The translations under genes were made by a program, and so were the position numbers. From JBHEBG01 sp046557915 (lineage in GTDB: Bacteria; Bacteroidota; Bacteroidia; Flavobacteriales; Flavobacteriaceae), in NCBI RefSeq assembly GCF_046557915.1, contig NZ_JBHEBG010000001.1, positions 496,001 to 560,000 of the forward strand: a DNA stretch of 64,000 bases, written 5' to 3'. The notes beneath the pieces were generated by a model, which had not been told where the DNA came from, ran no database searches, and saw nothing but the letters and a program-made list of their open reading frames with translations. Positions 45,750-53,959 of this stretch are shown in pieces; the first letter of the stretch is position 1, and the number at the start of each line of letters is the position of its first letter.

Positions 45750-47138
45750 TTATTCTTTTATAATTGATTTTATCTTGATATTTTTAAAGGAAACCCTATC
45801 TCCATGATCTTGCAGTAGGATATGACCTTTATTTCCCTCGCCAAAATTTGGCCATTTGGCATATTTACTTTCGGATACCAACTTTAGATAGTCTTCACTC
45901 TTTCGTTCGTATTCTAGCACCTTCATACCGTTTAACCAATGTTCTACATGATTATCCTTGGAAACAATATGGGCACTGTTCCATTCCCCTACCGGATTCA
46001 TCGGTTTGTTGGGGTTGGCCATAATTAAATCATAAAGTGATGCAACTGTTCTGCTCCCGTCATGATTTCCCAATTTAGCATCGGGGTGTACCGCGTCGTC
46101 CAATATCTGATATTCCAACCCTATGGAAGAACCTGGGCCTTTATTGAGATCGGTGTCCACATAATATTTAATGCCGCTATTGGCGCCTTTGGTAATTTTA
46201 AAATCGACCTTAAGTTCAAAATCCCCAAACAATTCTTTGGTGACAATATCCCCTCCTGCTGTGGATTCTTCGCCTCCCGAAGATAAAACAGTAAGTTCTC
46301 CCTGGGTAATTTCCCAACCCTGCTCAGGAAATTCGTCCAATTTGGCACCTCGCCAACCCGCTATGGTTTCTCCATCCCACAATAATTGCCAGCCATTTTT
46401 CTTTTCATCTATGGTTAACTTGTTTTTAGTAACTATAGGGGTTAGCGGCGATTTTCTTGAGTATTTGGACAGCTCCCCAGTTAGTATTCTAATATTTTTC
46501 CAAATGATTTCCGTGCCTTCTTTTTTATCTTCTCCGATACTATGCACCTGCAAACCAATAAACCCGCTAGCCGTCTTATCATCTATTAAAAATGCTGCTG
46601 GCACTTGGTTGATCCAGGTTTTTATAGTGTCTCCTATGGCTTCTATCCGATAATGGTTCCACTCGTTCTGCTTAAACGCTTTTTGTGCTTCCTGATTATC
46701 CGTCAAAGGGTTTAGCCAACCTCTTCTAGACTCATCATAAATGCCCGCGCTCCATGCCCGTTCCGAAGGATCTATTTCTACTTGATAGCCATGTACCCTT
46801 CCATCCAAATAATGGGGTAGGCTATTGCTGCGTATTTGAATTCCCGAATTCATTGTGGAGTCTACCTTGTAATCTAGCTCCAAAATAAAATCCCCATACA
46901 TTTTATTAGAGCACAGAAAAGTGTTGGGAGTATTCTTTATTGTTTTACCAACTATGCTGTTATTTCTTATTTCATATGGGGCATTACCCCCTTTTACAGA
47001 CCACCCATTAAAGGTCTTGCCGTCAAATAGCGTCTCCCATGGCGTCTCGTCTTTCTTTGTTTCCATACAGCTAGTCAAAATAAACAGGAAAAGTAATGCC
47101 TGTATTTTGCTAGTGCCCATCCGTGTTCTTAGCTTCAT
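45750..47138 (-). CDS. Lipoprotein with two DUF1080 (3-keto-disaccharide hydrolase) domains
   Basis: A 462-residue predicted lipoprotein (signal ending FILTSC, lipid on Cys24). It contains two concanavalin-like DUF1080 domains in tandem. The first, about residues 33-220, opens WETLFDGKTFNGWSVKGG and includes LELDYKVDSTMNSGIQIRS. The second, about 248-458, opens WQLLWDGETIAGWRG and includes LKVDFKITKGANSGIKYYV and ILLQDHGDRVSFKNIKI. DUF1080 proteins cleave or bind 3-keto-glycosides made by Gfo/Idh/MocA enzymes; two such enzymes are encoded directly downstream. It is the first gene of the cluster and is divergent from the LacI gene. Single-domain members are more usual. Confidence 0.88.
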   Translation of the reverse strand: MKLRTRMGTSKIQALLFLFILTSCMETKKDETPWETLFDGKTFNGWSVKGGNAPYEIRNNSIVGKTIKNTPNTFLCSNKMYGDFILELDYKVDSTMNSGIQIRSNSLPHYLDGRVHGYQVEIDPSERAWSAGIYDESRRGWLNPLTDNQEAQKAFKQNEWNHYRIEAIGDTIKTWINQVPAAFLIDDKTASGFIGLQVHSIGEDKKEGTEIIWKNIRILTGELSKYSRKSPLTPIVTKNKLTIDEKKNGWQLLWDGETIAGWRGAKLDEFPEQGWEITQGELTVLSSGGEESTAGGDIVTKELFGDFELKVDFKITKGANSGIKYYVDTDLNKGPGSSIGLEYQILDDAVHPDAKLGNHDGSRTVASLYDLIMANPNKPMNPVGEWNSAHIVSKDNHVEHWLNGMKVLEYERKSEDYLKLVSESKYAKWPNFGEGNKGHILLQDHGDRVSFKNIKIKSIIKE

Positions 47139-47231
47139 TTATGCCCAATTTTAGTTATAAATTTTATTTAAAGATGTTTAGCCCATTTCTCAGGGCCAAC
47201 AAATATGAAAAAGCCCCGTAAATATTATATC

Positions 47232-47243
47232 GTGTGCGTACAC
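47232..47243. promoter_or_regulatory. LacI-type operator, copy 1
   Basis: GTGTGCGTACAC, a near palindrome with one mismatched pair. The identical 12-mer recurs 69 bases away in the same divergent gap. It lies upstream of the DUF1080 gene and is the probable site for the adjacent LacI-family protein. Confidence 0.6.
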
Positions 47244-47300
47244 AAAACTAAAAAATATTTTCTATTAAATGGTGTTTATTCATTTAATTATGAATAATTC

Positions 47301-47312
47301 GTGTGCGTACAC
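47301..47312. promoter_or_regulatory. LacI-type operator, copy 2
   Basis: A second exact copy of GTGTGCGTACAC, followed by ACTAAAACT against AAAACT after copy 1. It lies just upstream of a TATATTTA element (47322-47329) resembling the TAnnTTTG -10 box, so occupancy would block the lacI-type gene itself. Confidence 0.6.
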
Positions 47313-47345
47313 TAAAACTTTTATATTTATAATATCGAAACAGGA

Positions 47346-48392
47346 TTGAGCGTGAAAACAATTAAAGATATCGCAGAAGAGGCACAAGTGTCCACAGGTA
47401 CTATAGACCGGGTGCTTCATAACAGGGGCGGTGTTTCCAAAAAGACCGAAGAGAAAGTAAAACGGATCCTTAAAAAGAATGATTTTAAAATTAACGCTAT
47501 TGGCAGGTCCCTGGCATTGAACAAAACAATTAAGATTGCCACTTTGATTCCAGAATTTGATTCCGAGAATGTTTTTTGGAAAGCTCCTCTACAAGGAATA
47601 AACAAAGCACAGGAGGAGGTGGGCATCTTTGGGGTAGCGGTGCAAAACTTTCCTTTTGATCAATTTATGATATCATCTTACCAAAAACAGTTTGAAGCGC
47701 TGCTGGCCACCGAACCGGATGGCGTTGTAATTGTACCGACCTTTCAAATGGAAACCCGTCAAATTGTATCAGAACTTGAAGAAAAAGGTATCCCCTATAT
47801 TTTTTTCAATATAGATTTAGAAGGTTTTAACAACATCTCCTTTATTGGACAAGACTCTTATATGAGTGGTTATTTGGCCGGAAAACTGATGTGCTTATGT
47901 ATAAATCCCCGTGCTTCCGTGCTAATTATACAGACAAGGGCCAATATAGACAACAACCATTCTTTTTCTAAGCGAATTGCGGGTTTTGCGGATTACTTTT
48001 CGGAAAACAAGCTTGACATAAACTGTATAAAAGCCAATATTATTAATCTAAACAATGCGAATGAAGTAATGGAAAAGCTAAGGTCTATCCTTACCAAAAA
48101 CCCTAGCATAAAAGGAATTTTTGTGCCCAGCAGCAGAGTTTCAATATTTGCAAAAGCCCTGCAGCAAATGGATAAAAATGGATTATCGCTCATTGGCTTC
48201 GATGGCACCGAGCAAAATGTAAACCATTTAAAAGCCGGGGAAGTAGCTTTTCTTATTTCTCAAAAACCCTATGAGCAAGGTTATAATGCCATAAAAGTAA
48301 TGACAGGGTACCTTACCGAAAAAAAACTTCCGGCATCTAAAATTTATTCTCCAATGGAAATCTTGACCAAGGAAAACGTTTCTTATACTTAG
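47346..48392 (+). CDS. LacI-family transcriptional regulator
   Basis: A 348-residue repressor or activator. The DNA-binding headpiece TIKDIAEEAQVSTGTIDRVL with HNRGGVSKKTEEKV is intact, followed by a periplasmic-binding-protein-like effector domain (KIATLIPEFDSENVFWKAPLQG and LSLIGFDGTEQNVNHL). It starts at TTG 47346 or GTG 47352; no ATG fits. It is divergent from the DUF1080/oxidoreductase/uxuA cluster, and two identical operator-like 12-mers sit between them. The effector is probably a sugar or uronate released by the cluster. A degraded gene end follows 17 bases after its stop. Confidence 0.93.
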   Translation: MSVKTIKDIAEEAQVSTGTIDRVLHNRGGVSKKTEEKVKRILKKNDFKINAIGRSLALNKTIKIATLIPEFDSENVFWKAPLQGINKAQEEVGIFGVAVQNFPFDQFMISSYQKQFEALLATEPDGVVIVPTFQMETRQIVSELEEKGIPYIFFNIDLEGFNNISFIGQDSYMSGYLAGKLMCLCINPRASVLIIQTRANIDNNHSFSKRIAGFADYFSENKLDINCIKANIINLNNANEVMEKLRSILTKNPSIKGIFVPSSRVSIFAKALQQMDKNGLSLIGFDGTEQNVNHLKAGEVAFLISQKPYEQGYNAIKVMTGYLTEKKLPASKIYSPMEILTKENVSYT

Positions 48393-48408
48393 AAATTTTT
48401 TTTCTAAT

Positions 48409-48552
48409 TTAGGCCCCCGAAACGCTATGTTCTTCGTTGCTTTTTTTAACGATTTCCGTCATGGATATACCCAACTTCTTTAATTCCTCAAGTATAGGGG
48501 CGTAAATCGATTTTTGAACTGGGATTTGAACCTCCTTCACATCAATCCTTAC
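48409..48552 (-). pseudogene. Remnant: 3' end of a saccharopine-dehydrogenase-family gene
   Basis: A 47-codon frame without an ATG, bounded upstream by an in-frame TAG at 48553-48555. Its product contains VQIPVQKSIYAPILEELKKL then GISMTEIV, which matches the C-terminus VQIPIKKTIYTPILAELKKL then GISMMETI of the intact gene ending at 54702. By my hand alignment 68 of 87 bases and 21 of 29 residues are identical over the best stretch. No further homology is clear upstream at 48556-48682. It lies in the same orientation as the intact gene, about 6.3 kb away, on the other side of the six-gene module. Confidence 0.8.
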
Positions 48553-48682
48553 CTAAACGATCCTTTTTAAGATAAAGCTATTTCGGTAACCTTACTCCGC
48601 GCAAGCTAAATGAACATGGCTTAACGAAAAGAAAAACCAAACAATTAGGTAGCTTTTTTACCTCACGAGAAATTCTTCCTGT

Positions 48683-49930
48683 TCAGTTGATCTTTCGTTT
48701 TTTGAACCACAAATCTTCCAGGCTCAGGTTTAAAGTTATCATATGGTAATTTTCCTGGATCAGGACATTTTGAATTTGTCCTCTGGAACCGTAACCATAC
48801 GACAGATTAAGTAACGAATTGGTTCCTGCTCTCATAGGAATACCTATCCCCGTAGTAAAGCCAAAACCATCTATTTTTGTATCGCCGATATCCAAATATC
48901 CGTTGTCGTAGTTAAAACCCGCCCTATAACGGATTCGATCTTTATATTTAAAGCTTTTGGCATCTTTTAAGTATTCTAGGCCAATGGCATAAATATCCTG
49001 ATCGGCATAGTCCCCTATATTTTCCTGCTGTCCTGTAGCGTTCCAATAGTTCTTTTTATAATCTGCGCTGACCGTCCACGAATCATAGAGTTTGGCACTT
49101 ATCCCAAAGCCTAGTTCCAAGGGCATCTCAAAATTGGCCGCTTCATCACTCTCATTGTCTTCCACAGTAGTATCCAGATCAAACAAGCTTTTGACCACAG
49201 TGCGCTCTAGAGTCCCCCCCAAACTTGAAGGCAATTGTATTGTACTACCGATCGTAACATTTTTTAAAAGGTCGTATTGCATACCAAAGCCCAACCGCAG
49301 GCCATTGTAATTGGTAGTTTCCGTAGATTGAAATGTGCTGTTGCCCAATTCAAAGGATTCGTCTTCCGAAATACTTCCGAACAAAAGGGAGGCACTGAAT
49401 CCTAGTCTTAGTCCATCTATAACTTCATAGCCAAGGTTTATTCGAAGGTCGTTCAATCCTCCCAGACCGCTTACGTTGCTCTCGAACGTTTGTTCAGATC
49501 CTTCAACATTGCTTCGAATACCAATAAGGGAATACCCTACATTGCTATATGGCACCATGGTAACGCCAGCTCCCAATCCCTCCGAAATGCGAAATGCTAT
49601 TGCCAGATTAGAGAAGTTAAGATTTTGCTTTGTCTCACCATTGGCAGAATTACTATAGCTGTTATATTCTCCCTTAAGACCAACGTCATAGAAAAACGAG
49701 TTCGCCGGAATCAATGCATAGTTCGCCGGATTTAAATTGTTGATCTCTGTATGGGTCTTCAACCCAATACCGGTATGGCCCAATCCATTTGATTTTCCGA
49801 TTCCTGTTTGGTTAATAACGCCCAAACCGTACAAGGAGTAGGGAGAGCTTGTCAACGCTTCGGCCTGCGCCAATCCGCTAAGTACGTTAAATATTAAACC
49901 GGTAAAAAGCAACAATGGTCTTTTATTCAT
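48683..49930 (-). CDS. OmpP1/FadL-like outer-membrane protein
   Basis: A protein of about 415 residues starting at ATG 49930 (MNKRPLLLFTGLIFNVLSGLAQA, a signal peptide); ATGs at 49936 and 49939 are alternatives. The mature sequence opens SSPYSLYGLGVINQTGIGKS and continues as alternating strands with many aromatic residues (GLRLGFSASLLFGSIS, DYKKNYWNATGQQ), ending in NLSLEDLWFKKRK. This resembles the OmpP1/FadL-type porins of Bacteroidota. Its start overlaps the stop of the DUF4270 gene by 8 bases, so the two are coupled. Substrate unknown. Confidence 0.72.
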   Translation of the reverse strand: MNKRPLLLFTGLIFNVLSGLAQAEALTSSPYSLYGLGVINQTGIGKSNGLGHTGIGLKTHTEINNLNPANYALIPANSFFYDVGLKGEYNSYSNSANGETKQNLNFSNLAIAFRISEGLGAGVTMVPYSNVGYSLIGIRSNVEGSEQTFESNVSGLGGLNDLRINLGYEVIDGLRLGFSASLLFGSISEDESFELGNSTFQSTETTNYNGLRLGFGMQYDLLKNVTIGSTIQLPSSLGGTLERTVVKSLFDLDTTVEDNESDEAANFEMPLELGFGISAKLYDSWTVSADYKKNYWNATGQQENIGDYADQDIYAIGLEYLKDAKSFKYKDRIRYRAGFNYDNGYLDIGDTKIDGFGFTTGIGIPMRAGTNSLLNLSYGYGSRGQIQNVLIQENYHMITLNLSLEDLWFKKRKIN

Positions 49931-51266
49931 CTTCATCATAAATAGCGTAAAGCAATTCTAAAGTGGTTTTATATTGGGTGCGGTCATCCCCGTTCAGTAC
50001 AAAGCGATCTACCGTGGCGTCGTAATCTTCTGGTAATAGAATAAGCGCCTCTCCTGTATCTCTTTCTGCCAGAAACAACTTTTCTATATAGCTACCCAAA
50101 GGCACTTCATAGTAAATGTCATTGAACTCCTGGTTCTCCCTATTTAATAACGCTATTACGGGGACTTGCTGACCAATGAACAACTGTGCCGTTAAAATGT
50201 TGTTTTGGTCTACGATGAAAACTGACAAGCTGTCCTTTAATTTAAGTTCATCACCGTATGTTTGGGGCGCAGGGCTTATTTTCAATATGGCATCCAAAAT
50301 GGCCCCATCACCCGGAATATCATATATTTTCTTAATGTGGGGGAATTGAATACGAGTAGCGATTCCTATACCGGATTGAATATAACTTTGGTTTTCCGAA
50401 TCCGCACTCATCAGATTTATTTCCTGGTCCGTAAGAAGATTTAGGTATTCGTTGGGCTCTTCAGCGGTAACCCGATTAAAGAAAGGCAATGGTGATCCAG
50501 TGATGCTTATATCAATGTCCAGGTATTCTTGCACTCGTTCATTCTCTTCCGGAGTGCTGAAATAAAGGCGCACGTAGCTTTTTGACGATGAGGTGGAGAA
50601 TCCTATTATGGCACCATCGTCCGCTTCGTCCGGTTGAACCGTTATTCCCTTAAAATATTCCCTAAATTCATCATCACTGTTGATTGTTTTGTTCTGCAAC
50701 CTTGTAAAGAATTCCATACCAAGGTCATCGGAGAGTTTAATCGTTAGGGAATCCGTCCCCAAAGGTCTTGGGGTGAAGGTCAGCATTCCTAAATCCTCGG
50801 TTTTATAAGATACAACGCTGGTGTTGAAAAAATCTTCTCCACTAGGGGGCCTAAGTCTTTGATCAAGTTGCTTAACATGAATGGTATTGGATTGTAGCGT
50901 ATCGTTGTAAAAATATCTGTCGAACCCTAAACCAAGTACAATACTGTCGTACTCCGCCTCCGCATCAATACTATATTCAGAAGGCAACAATTCCATGTAA
51001 CTTTCGCAGCGCACCGTGCCAAAAACGGGATCGGTATATTTTCCCACCAACATTCTTAAGGACCGGGAGGTTATGATGCTATCAAACTTCATGGTAGATG
51101 TGGCCACCGTTAGCGTATCTATAAACACCAACCTAATATTGCTATCGGTAAACGTGTCCCCTGCCTCAAAATTAGAATCATTGAGGTCTTCTTCACTACA
51201 GGAAAGAAGTGCGATGATTATGGACATTGCCAAAAGAGGCCACCATAGTTGTAAGTTAGTTTTCAT
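49923..51266 (-). CDS. DUF4270-family lipoprotein
   Basis: From ATG 51266 the product is 447 residues, with a signal MKTNLQLWWPLLAMSIIIAL and lipobox LLSC followed by SEEDLNDSNFEAGDTFTDSN. The longer frame back to 51395 has no signal-like start. DUF4270 traits are VFIDTLTVATSTMKFDSIIT, MLVGKYTDPVFGTVRCESYMEL, and a C-terminal LFLAERDTGEALILLPEDYD. The family is a set of surface-exposed lipoproteins in Bacteroidota without a firmly known function. It is coupled to the downstream porin-like gene and divergent from the Kelch gene. Confidence 0.8.
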   Translation of the reverse strand: MKTNLQLWWPLLAMSIIIALLSCSEEDLNDSNFEAGDTFTDSNIRLVFIDTLTVATSTMKFDSIITSRSLRMLVGKYTDPVFGTVRCESYMELLPSEYSIDAEAEYDSIVLGLGFDRYFYNDTLQSNTIHVKQLDQRLRPPSGEDFFNTSVVSYKTEDLGMLTFTPRPLGTDSLTIKLSDDLGMEFFTRLQNKTINSDDEFREYFKGITVQPDEADDGAIIGFSTSSSKSYVRLYFSTPEENERVQEYLDIDISITGSPLPFFNRVTAEEPNEYLNLLTDQEINLMSADSENQSYIQSGIGIATRIQFPHIKKIYDIPGDGAILDAILKISPAPQTYGDELKLKDSLSVFIVDQNNILTAQLFIGQQVPVIALLNRENQEFNDIYYEVPLGSYIEKLFLAERDTGEALILLPEDYDATVDRFVLNGDDRTQYKTTLELLYAIYDEDE

Positions 51267-51503
51267 CTTCAGTTGTTTTGAGGCAAAAGTAGAACGCAAA
51301 TACAGGCATCTACACGGGAATAGACCAATGCGGATTCTTTTAAGACCAACCCAAAAATTTTCACGACTAAAATTTAAACAGCGTTCGTAGATCAAAACGG
51401 CCCATTGATACGTTAAAAGCCCTGTTTGATATATTTAGTTTCTACTGTGGTAAGATGAACCATAGTTTCGGGGAAAATTTAAATCATATCAACAACTATA
51501 AAT

Positions 51504-52499
51504 ATGAAACGGATTACAGACAACTTAAAAATTGTATCGCTTATTGGCACGTCGCTTTTGTTCATGACCGGTTGCTCTAGCGATGAAGAAGATGAAGATC
51601 TGGGCAACTGGATCAATAGATCGGTGTTCGATGGTAGCCCCCGGAGCAGTATTTCGGGTTTTACGATAGACAATTTTGGATATATCGGAACGGGTTATGA
51701 TGGGGACGATTATCTTGTTTCAACCTGGTCATATGATATAGATGGTGATTTCTGGTCCCAAAAGGCGGATTTTCCCGGAACACCTAGAAACGCAGCGGTA
51801 GGTTTTGAAGTAAACGGCAAAGGATATATTGGATCTGGTTATGATGGCGTGGACGAATTGAACGACTTTTATTCCTATGATCCCACCCAAAACACCTGGA
51901 CGGAAATAACACCCTGCCCTGCTTCTCCACGAAGAAATGCCATAGCTTTTGGTATTAACGGATTTGGATATTTTGGTACGGGCTTCGATGGTGAAAACGA
52001 TCGTAAGGATTTTTGGAGGTACGACCCCGCTTCGGACACTTGGACAGAGTTGATGGGTTTTGGCGGAAACAAAAGGCGAGCCGCTACTACCTTTATACTC
52101 GATAACAAAGTATACTTGGGAACAGGGGTTTCCAACGGCACTTATTTGGATGATTTTTGGGTATTTGACCCTTCCTCCGAAAGTTGGACAAAATTATTGG
52201 ATTTGGATGATGACGACGATTATCAGATTGTTAGAAGTAATGCCGTAGGTTTTGCCCTTAACGGATATGGTTATATTGCTTGTGGCGAACGAAGTGGCCC
52301 TACAAATTCTGTTTGGGAGTATGACCCGGCGACCGACACATGGGAGGCTAAAACCGGTTTTGAAGGGGCCACCCGGCAAGATGCCATCGCATTTGCCAGC
52401 ACCTCCAAGGCATTTGTAGGGCTCGGGAGGACCGGCAGCCTATATCTGGACGATCTGGACGAATTTTTTCCGTTTAGCGAGTACGATGAAGAAGACTAA
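51504..52499 (+). CDS. Kelch-repeat lipoprotein
   Basis: A 331-residue protein with signal and lipobox FMTGC, then an acidic SSDEEDEDLGNW tail. About six Kelch-type repeats follow. Each carries a GYIGTGYDG-like strand (for example GKGYIGSGYDG, GFGYFGTGFDG, NKVYLGTGVSNG) and a DFWRYDPASDTWTEL-like strand, predicting a beta-propeller on the cell surface. The C-terminus is acidic (EFFPFSEYDEED). It is divergent from the DUF4270 gene with about 240 bases between, and a DUF4907 gene follows 75 bases downstream. Confidence 0.85.
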   Translation: MKRITDNLKIVSLIGTSLLFMTGCSSDEEDEDLGNWINRSVFDGSPRSSISGFTIDNFGYIGTGYDGDDYLVSTWSYDIDGDFWSQKADFPGTPRNAAVGFEVNGKGYIGSGYDGVDELNDFYSYDPTQNTWTEITPCPASPRRNAIAFGINGFGYFGTGFDGENDRKDFWRYDPASDTWTELMGFGGNKRRAATTFILDNKVYLGTGVSNGTYLDDFWVFDPSSESWTKLLDLDDDDDYQIVRSNAVGFALNGYGYIACGERSGPTNSVWEYDPATDTWEAKTGFEGATRQDAIAFASTSKAFVGLGRTGSLYLDDLDEFFPFSEYDEED

Positions 52500-52574
52500 T
52501 GGGTTTTTTAATTGATGCTTTTATTGTGCGAATGGGGCTTTTGTAAAAGAAGGCCCCTTTCCAAAAAAACAGCT

Positions 52575-52919
52575 ATGAAATCGATACAAAAGACAAGCGC
52601 AATTCTAATATTGATTACCTTAATCCTTATTGGAATGCTTTATCTCTGGGAGAAAGAGGGTCGTCATCCAGAATCAACAATAGTAACCAATATCATTAAA
52701 GTCAATAATGGCTATGGCTACCAAATTTTAAATGGGGACAGCCTACTTATCGAACAGAAGTATATTCCCGCAGCAGTAGGAATTCGACATTTTGTATCCC
52801 GCAAGGATGCACAATTGGTGGCCGAGTTAGTAAAATATAAACTGCTGAAAGGCAAAAGTCCGGCAATATCGGCCCAAGAACTCAACGATCTAAATATTAC
52901 TATCTTGATGCCTCAATAG
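52575..52919 (+). CDS. DUF4907-family membrane-anchored protein
   Basis: A 114-residue protein starting at ATG 52575 with one N-terminal membrane anchor or signal (MKSIQKTSAILILITLILIG). The rest reads as a small alpha/beta domain: YGYQILNGDSLLIEQKYIPA, then HFVSRKDAQLVAELVKYKLL and a short ELNDLNITILM end. This matches the pattern I associate with DUF4907. It is probably in the periplasm, tethered to the inner membrane. It stands between the Kelch gene and the kinase gene (7-base gap), so it may be an accessory or signal-sensing partner. Confidence 0.7.
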   Translation: MKSIQKTSAILILITLILIGMLYLWEKEGRHPESTIVTNIIKVNNGYGYQILNGDSLLIEQKYIPAAVGIRHFVSRKDAQLVAELVKYKLLKGKSPAISAQELNDLNITILMPQ

Positions 52920-52926
52920 CTTAATA

Positions 52927-53949
52927 ATGGTAACTTTTCAGAAATCCGTAGTGCAGTTATTGATCCATATCTTTTTTTGGTCTTTGTTCTATGCGCTATG
53001 GCTCTATCCTGCAATGTTACAGTTAAGGGTCTTACCTACAGATCTGGTGGCAAGATTATTGACAGCCACGGTTTTGTTTTACATCAATTTCTTTTATTTG
53101 GTCCCAAAATTATTAATGAAAAAAAGTATTAGCCATTACCTCTTGGTATCGGTTTTGCTGATCATACTTATAACATTTGCGATAAATATATCGGTTTCTC
53201 CAACCTTTCCGGAAGCTCCCCACATTAGAAGGCCGTTTGGGGGAAAGAACCTTTGGTATATGCGCCTCTTCATTTCCATGGTCGTTATGGCCATTCCTTA
53301 TACAATTGGCACATTGCTTAGAATATATATGGAATGGAAAAAAAATGAAAACCTCAGAAAAATAGTAGAAAACGAAAAAGTATATTCGGAGTTGCAGTTT
53401 TTAAAAACCCAATTAAATCCACACTTTTTGTTCAATTCCCTTAATGCAATATATGCCCTTTCCGTTAAGAAGTCCCCGGATACTTCACAAGCTATCGTAA
53501 ATCTGTCGGAGCTAATGCGCTATATGCTATACGAAGCGGATAAAGATGTGGTGCCATTGGCCAAGGAACTGGAGTATATCAAGAGCTATGTGCAATTACA
53601 GCGGTTAAGGCTTTCGGACAGTGAAAATGTAACCCTAAATATTTCCGGGCAGGAAAAAGACAAGACAATACCTCCCTTGCTTTTTATTTCCTTCATTGAG
53701 AATGCTTTTAAATATGGCACGGATTACGAAGGCAAAACAGACGTTAAAATAAACCTTTTCATAAGTAATGAGTCTATTCATATAACAGTGGTAAACAAAG
53801 TGGGGGTATATAAAGAGCCCTCGAAAAATTCTGGGGTAGGTCTAAAAAATGTTAGGAACCGATTGGAGTTATTATATCCGTTCGCCCATGAGTTGATCGT
53901 AAAAAATGATGAGAAAACCTACTCAGTAGATTTAACCTTACGACAATAA
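52927..53949 (+). CDS. LytS/YehU-type sensor histidine kinase
   Basis: A 340-residue kinase of the HisKA_7TM-free LytS class. Four membrane helices (about 10-30, 43-62, 72-92, 112-132) are followed by a coiled coil and the His_kinase motif LNPHFLFNSLNAIYAL with His166. Then come LSELMRYMLYEADKDVVPL and an ATP-binding domain (PPLLFISFIENAFKYG and SGVGLKNVRNRLELLY). The periplasmic portions are small, so the stimulus may act within the membrane. It is co-transcribed with the LytTR regulator 10 bases downstream. Confidence 0.93.
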   Translation: MVTFQKSVVQLLIHIFFWSLFYALWLYPAMLQLRVLPTDLVARLLTATVLFYINFFYLVPKLLMKKSISHYLLVSVLLIILITFAINISVSPTFPEAPHIRRPFGGKNLWYMRLFISMVVMAIPYTIGTLLRIYMEWKKNENLRKIVENEKVYSELQFLKTQLNPHFLFNSLNAIYALSVKKSPDTSQAIVNLSELMRYMLYEADKDVVPLAKELEYIKSYVQLQRLRLSDSENVTLNISGQEKDKTIPPLLFISFIENAFKYGTDYEGKTDVKINLFISNESIHITVVNKVGVYKEPSKNSGVGLKNVRNRLELLYPFAHELIVKNDEKTYSVDLTLRQ

Positions 53950-53959
53950 AACCAAGCCT

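Noticed and set aside
46171..46653. 160-codon open frame antisense to the DUF1080 gene
   Set aside because: It is a shadow of a well-supported gene, with a Ser/Pro-rich composition and no domain.
47232..47312. Repeats as part of a CRISPR array
   Set aside because: There are only two 12-base copies, with one 57-base interval and no cas genes. They fit operator sites between divergent promoters.
48601..48682. AGGTA/TACCT hairpin upstream of the pseudogene as the porin-gene terminator
   Set aside because: The stem is only five bases and is not followed directly by T residues on the minus strand.
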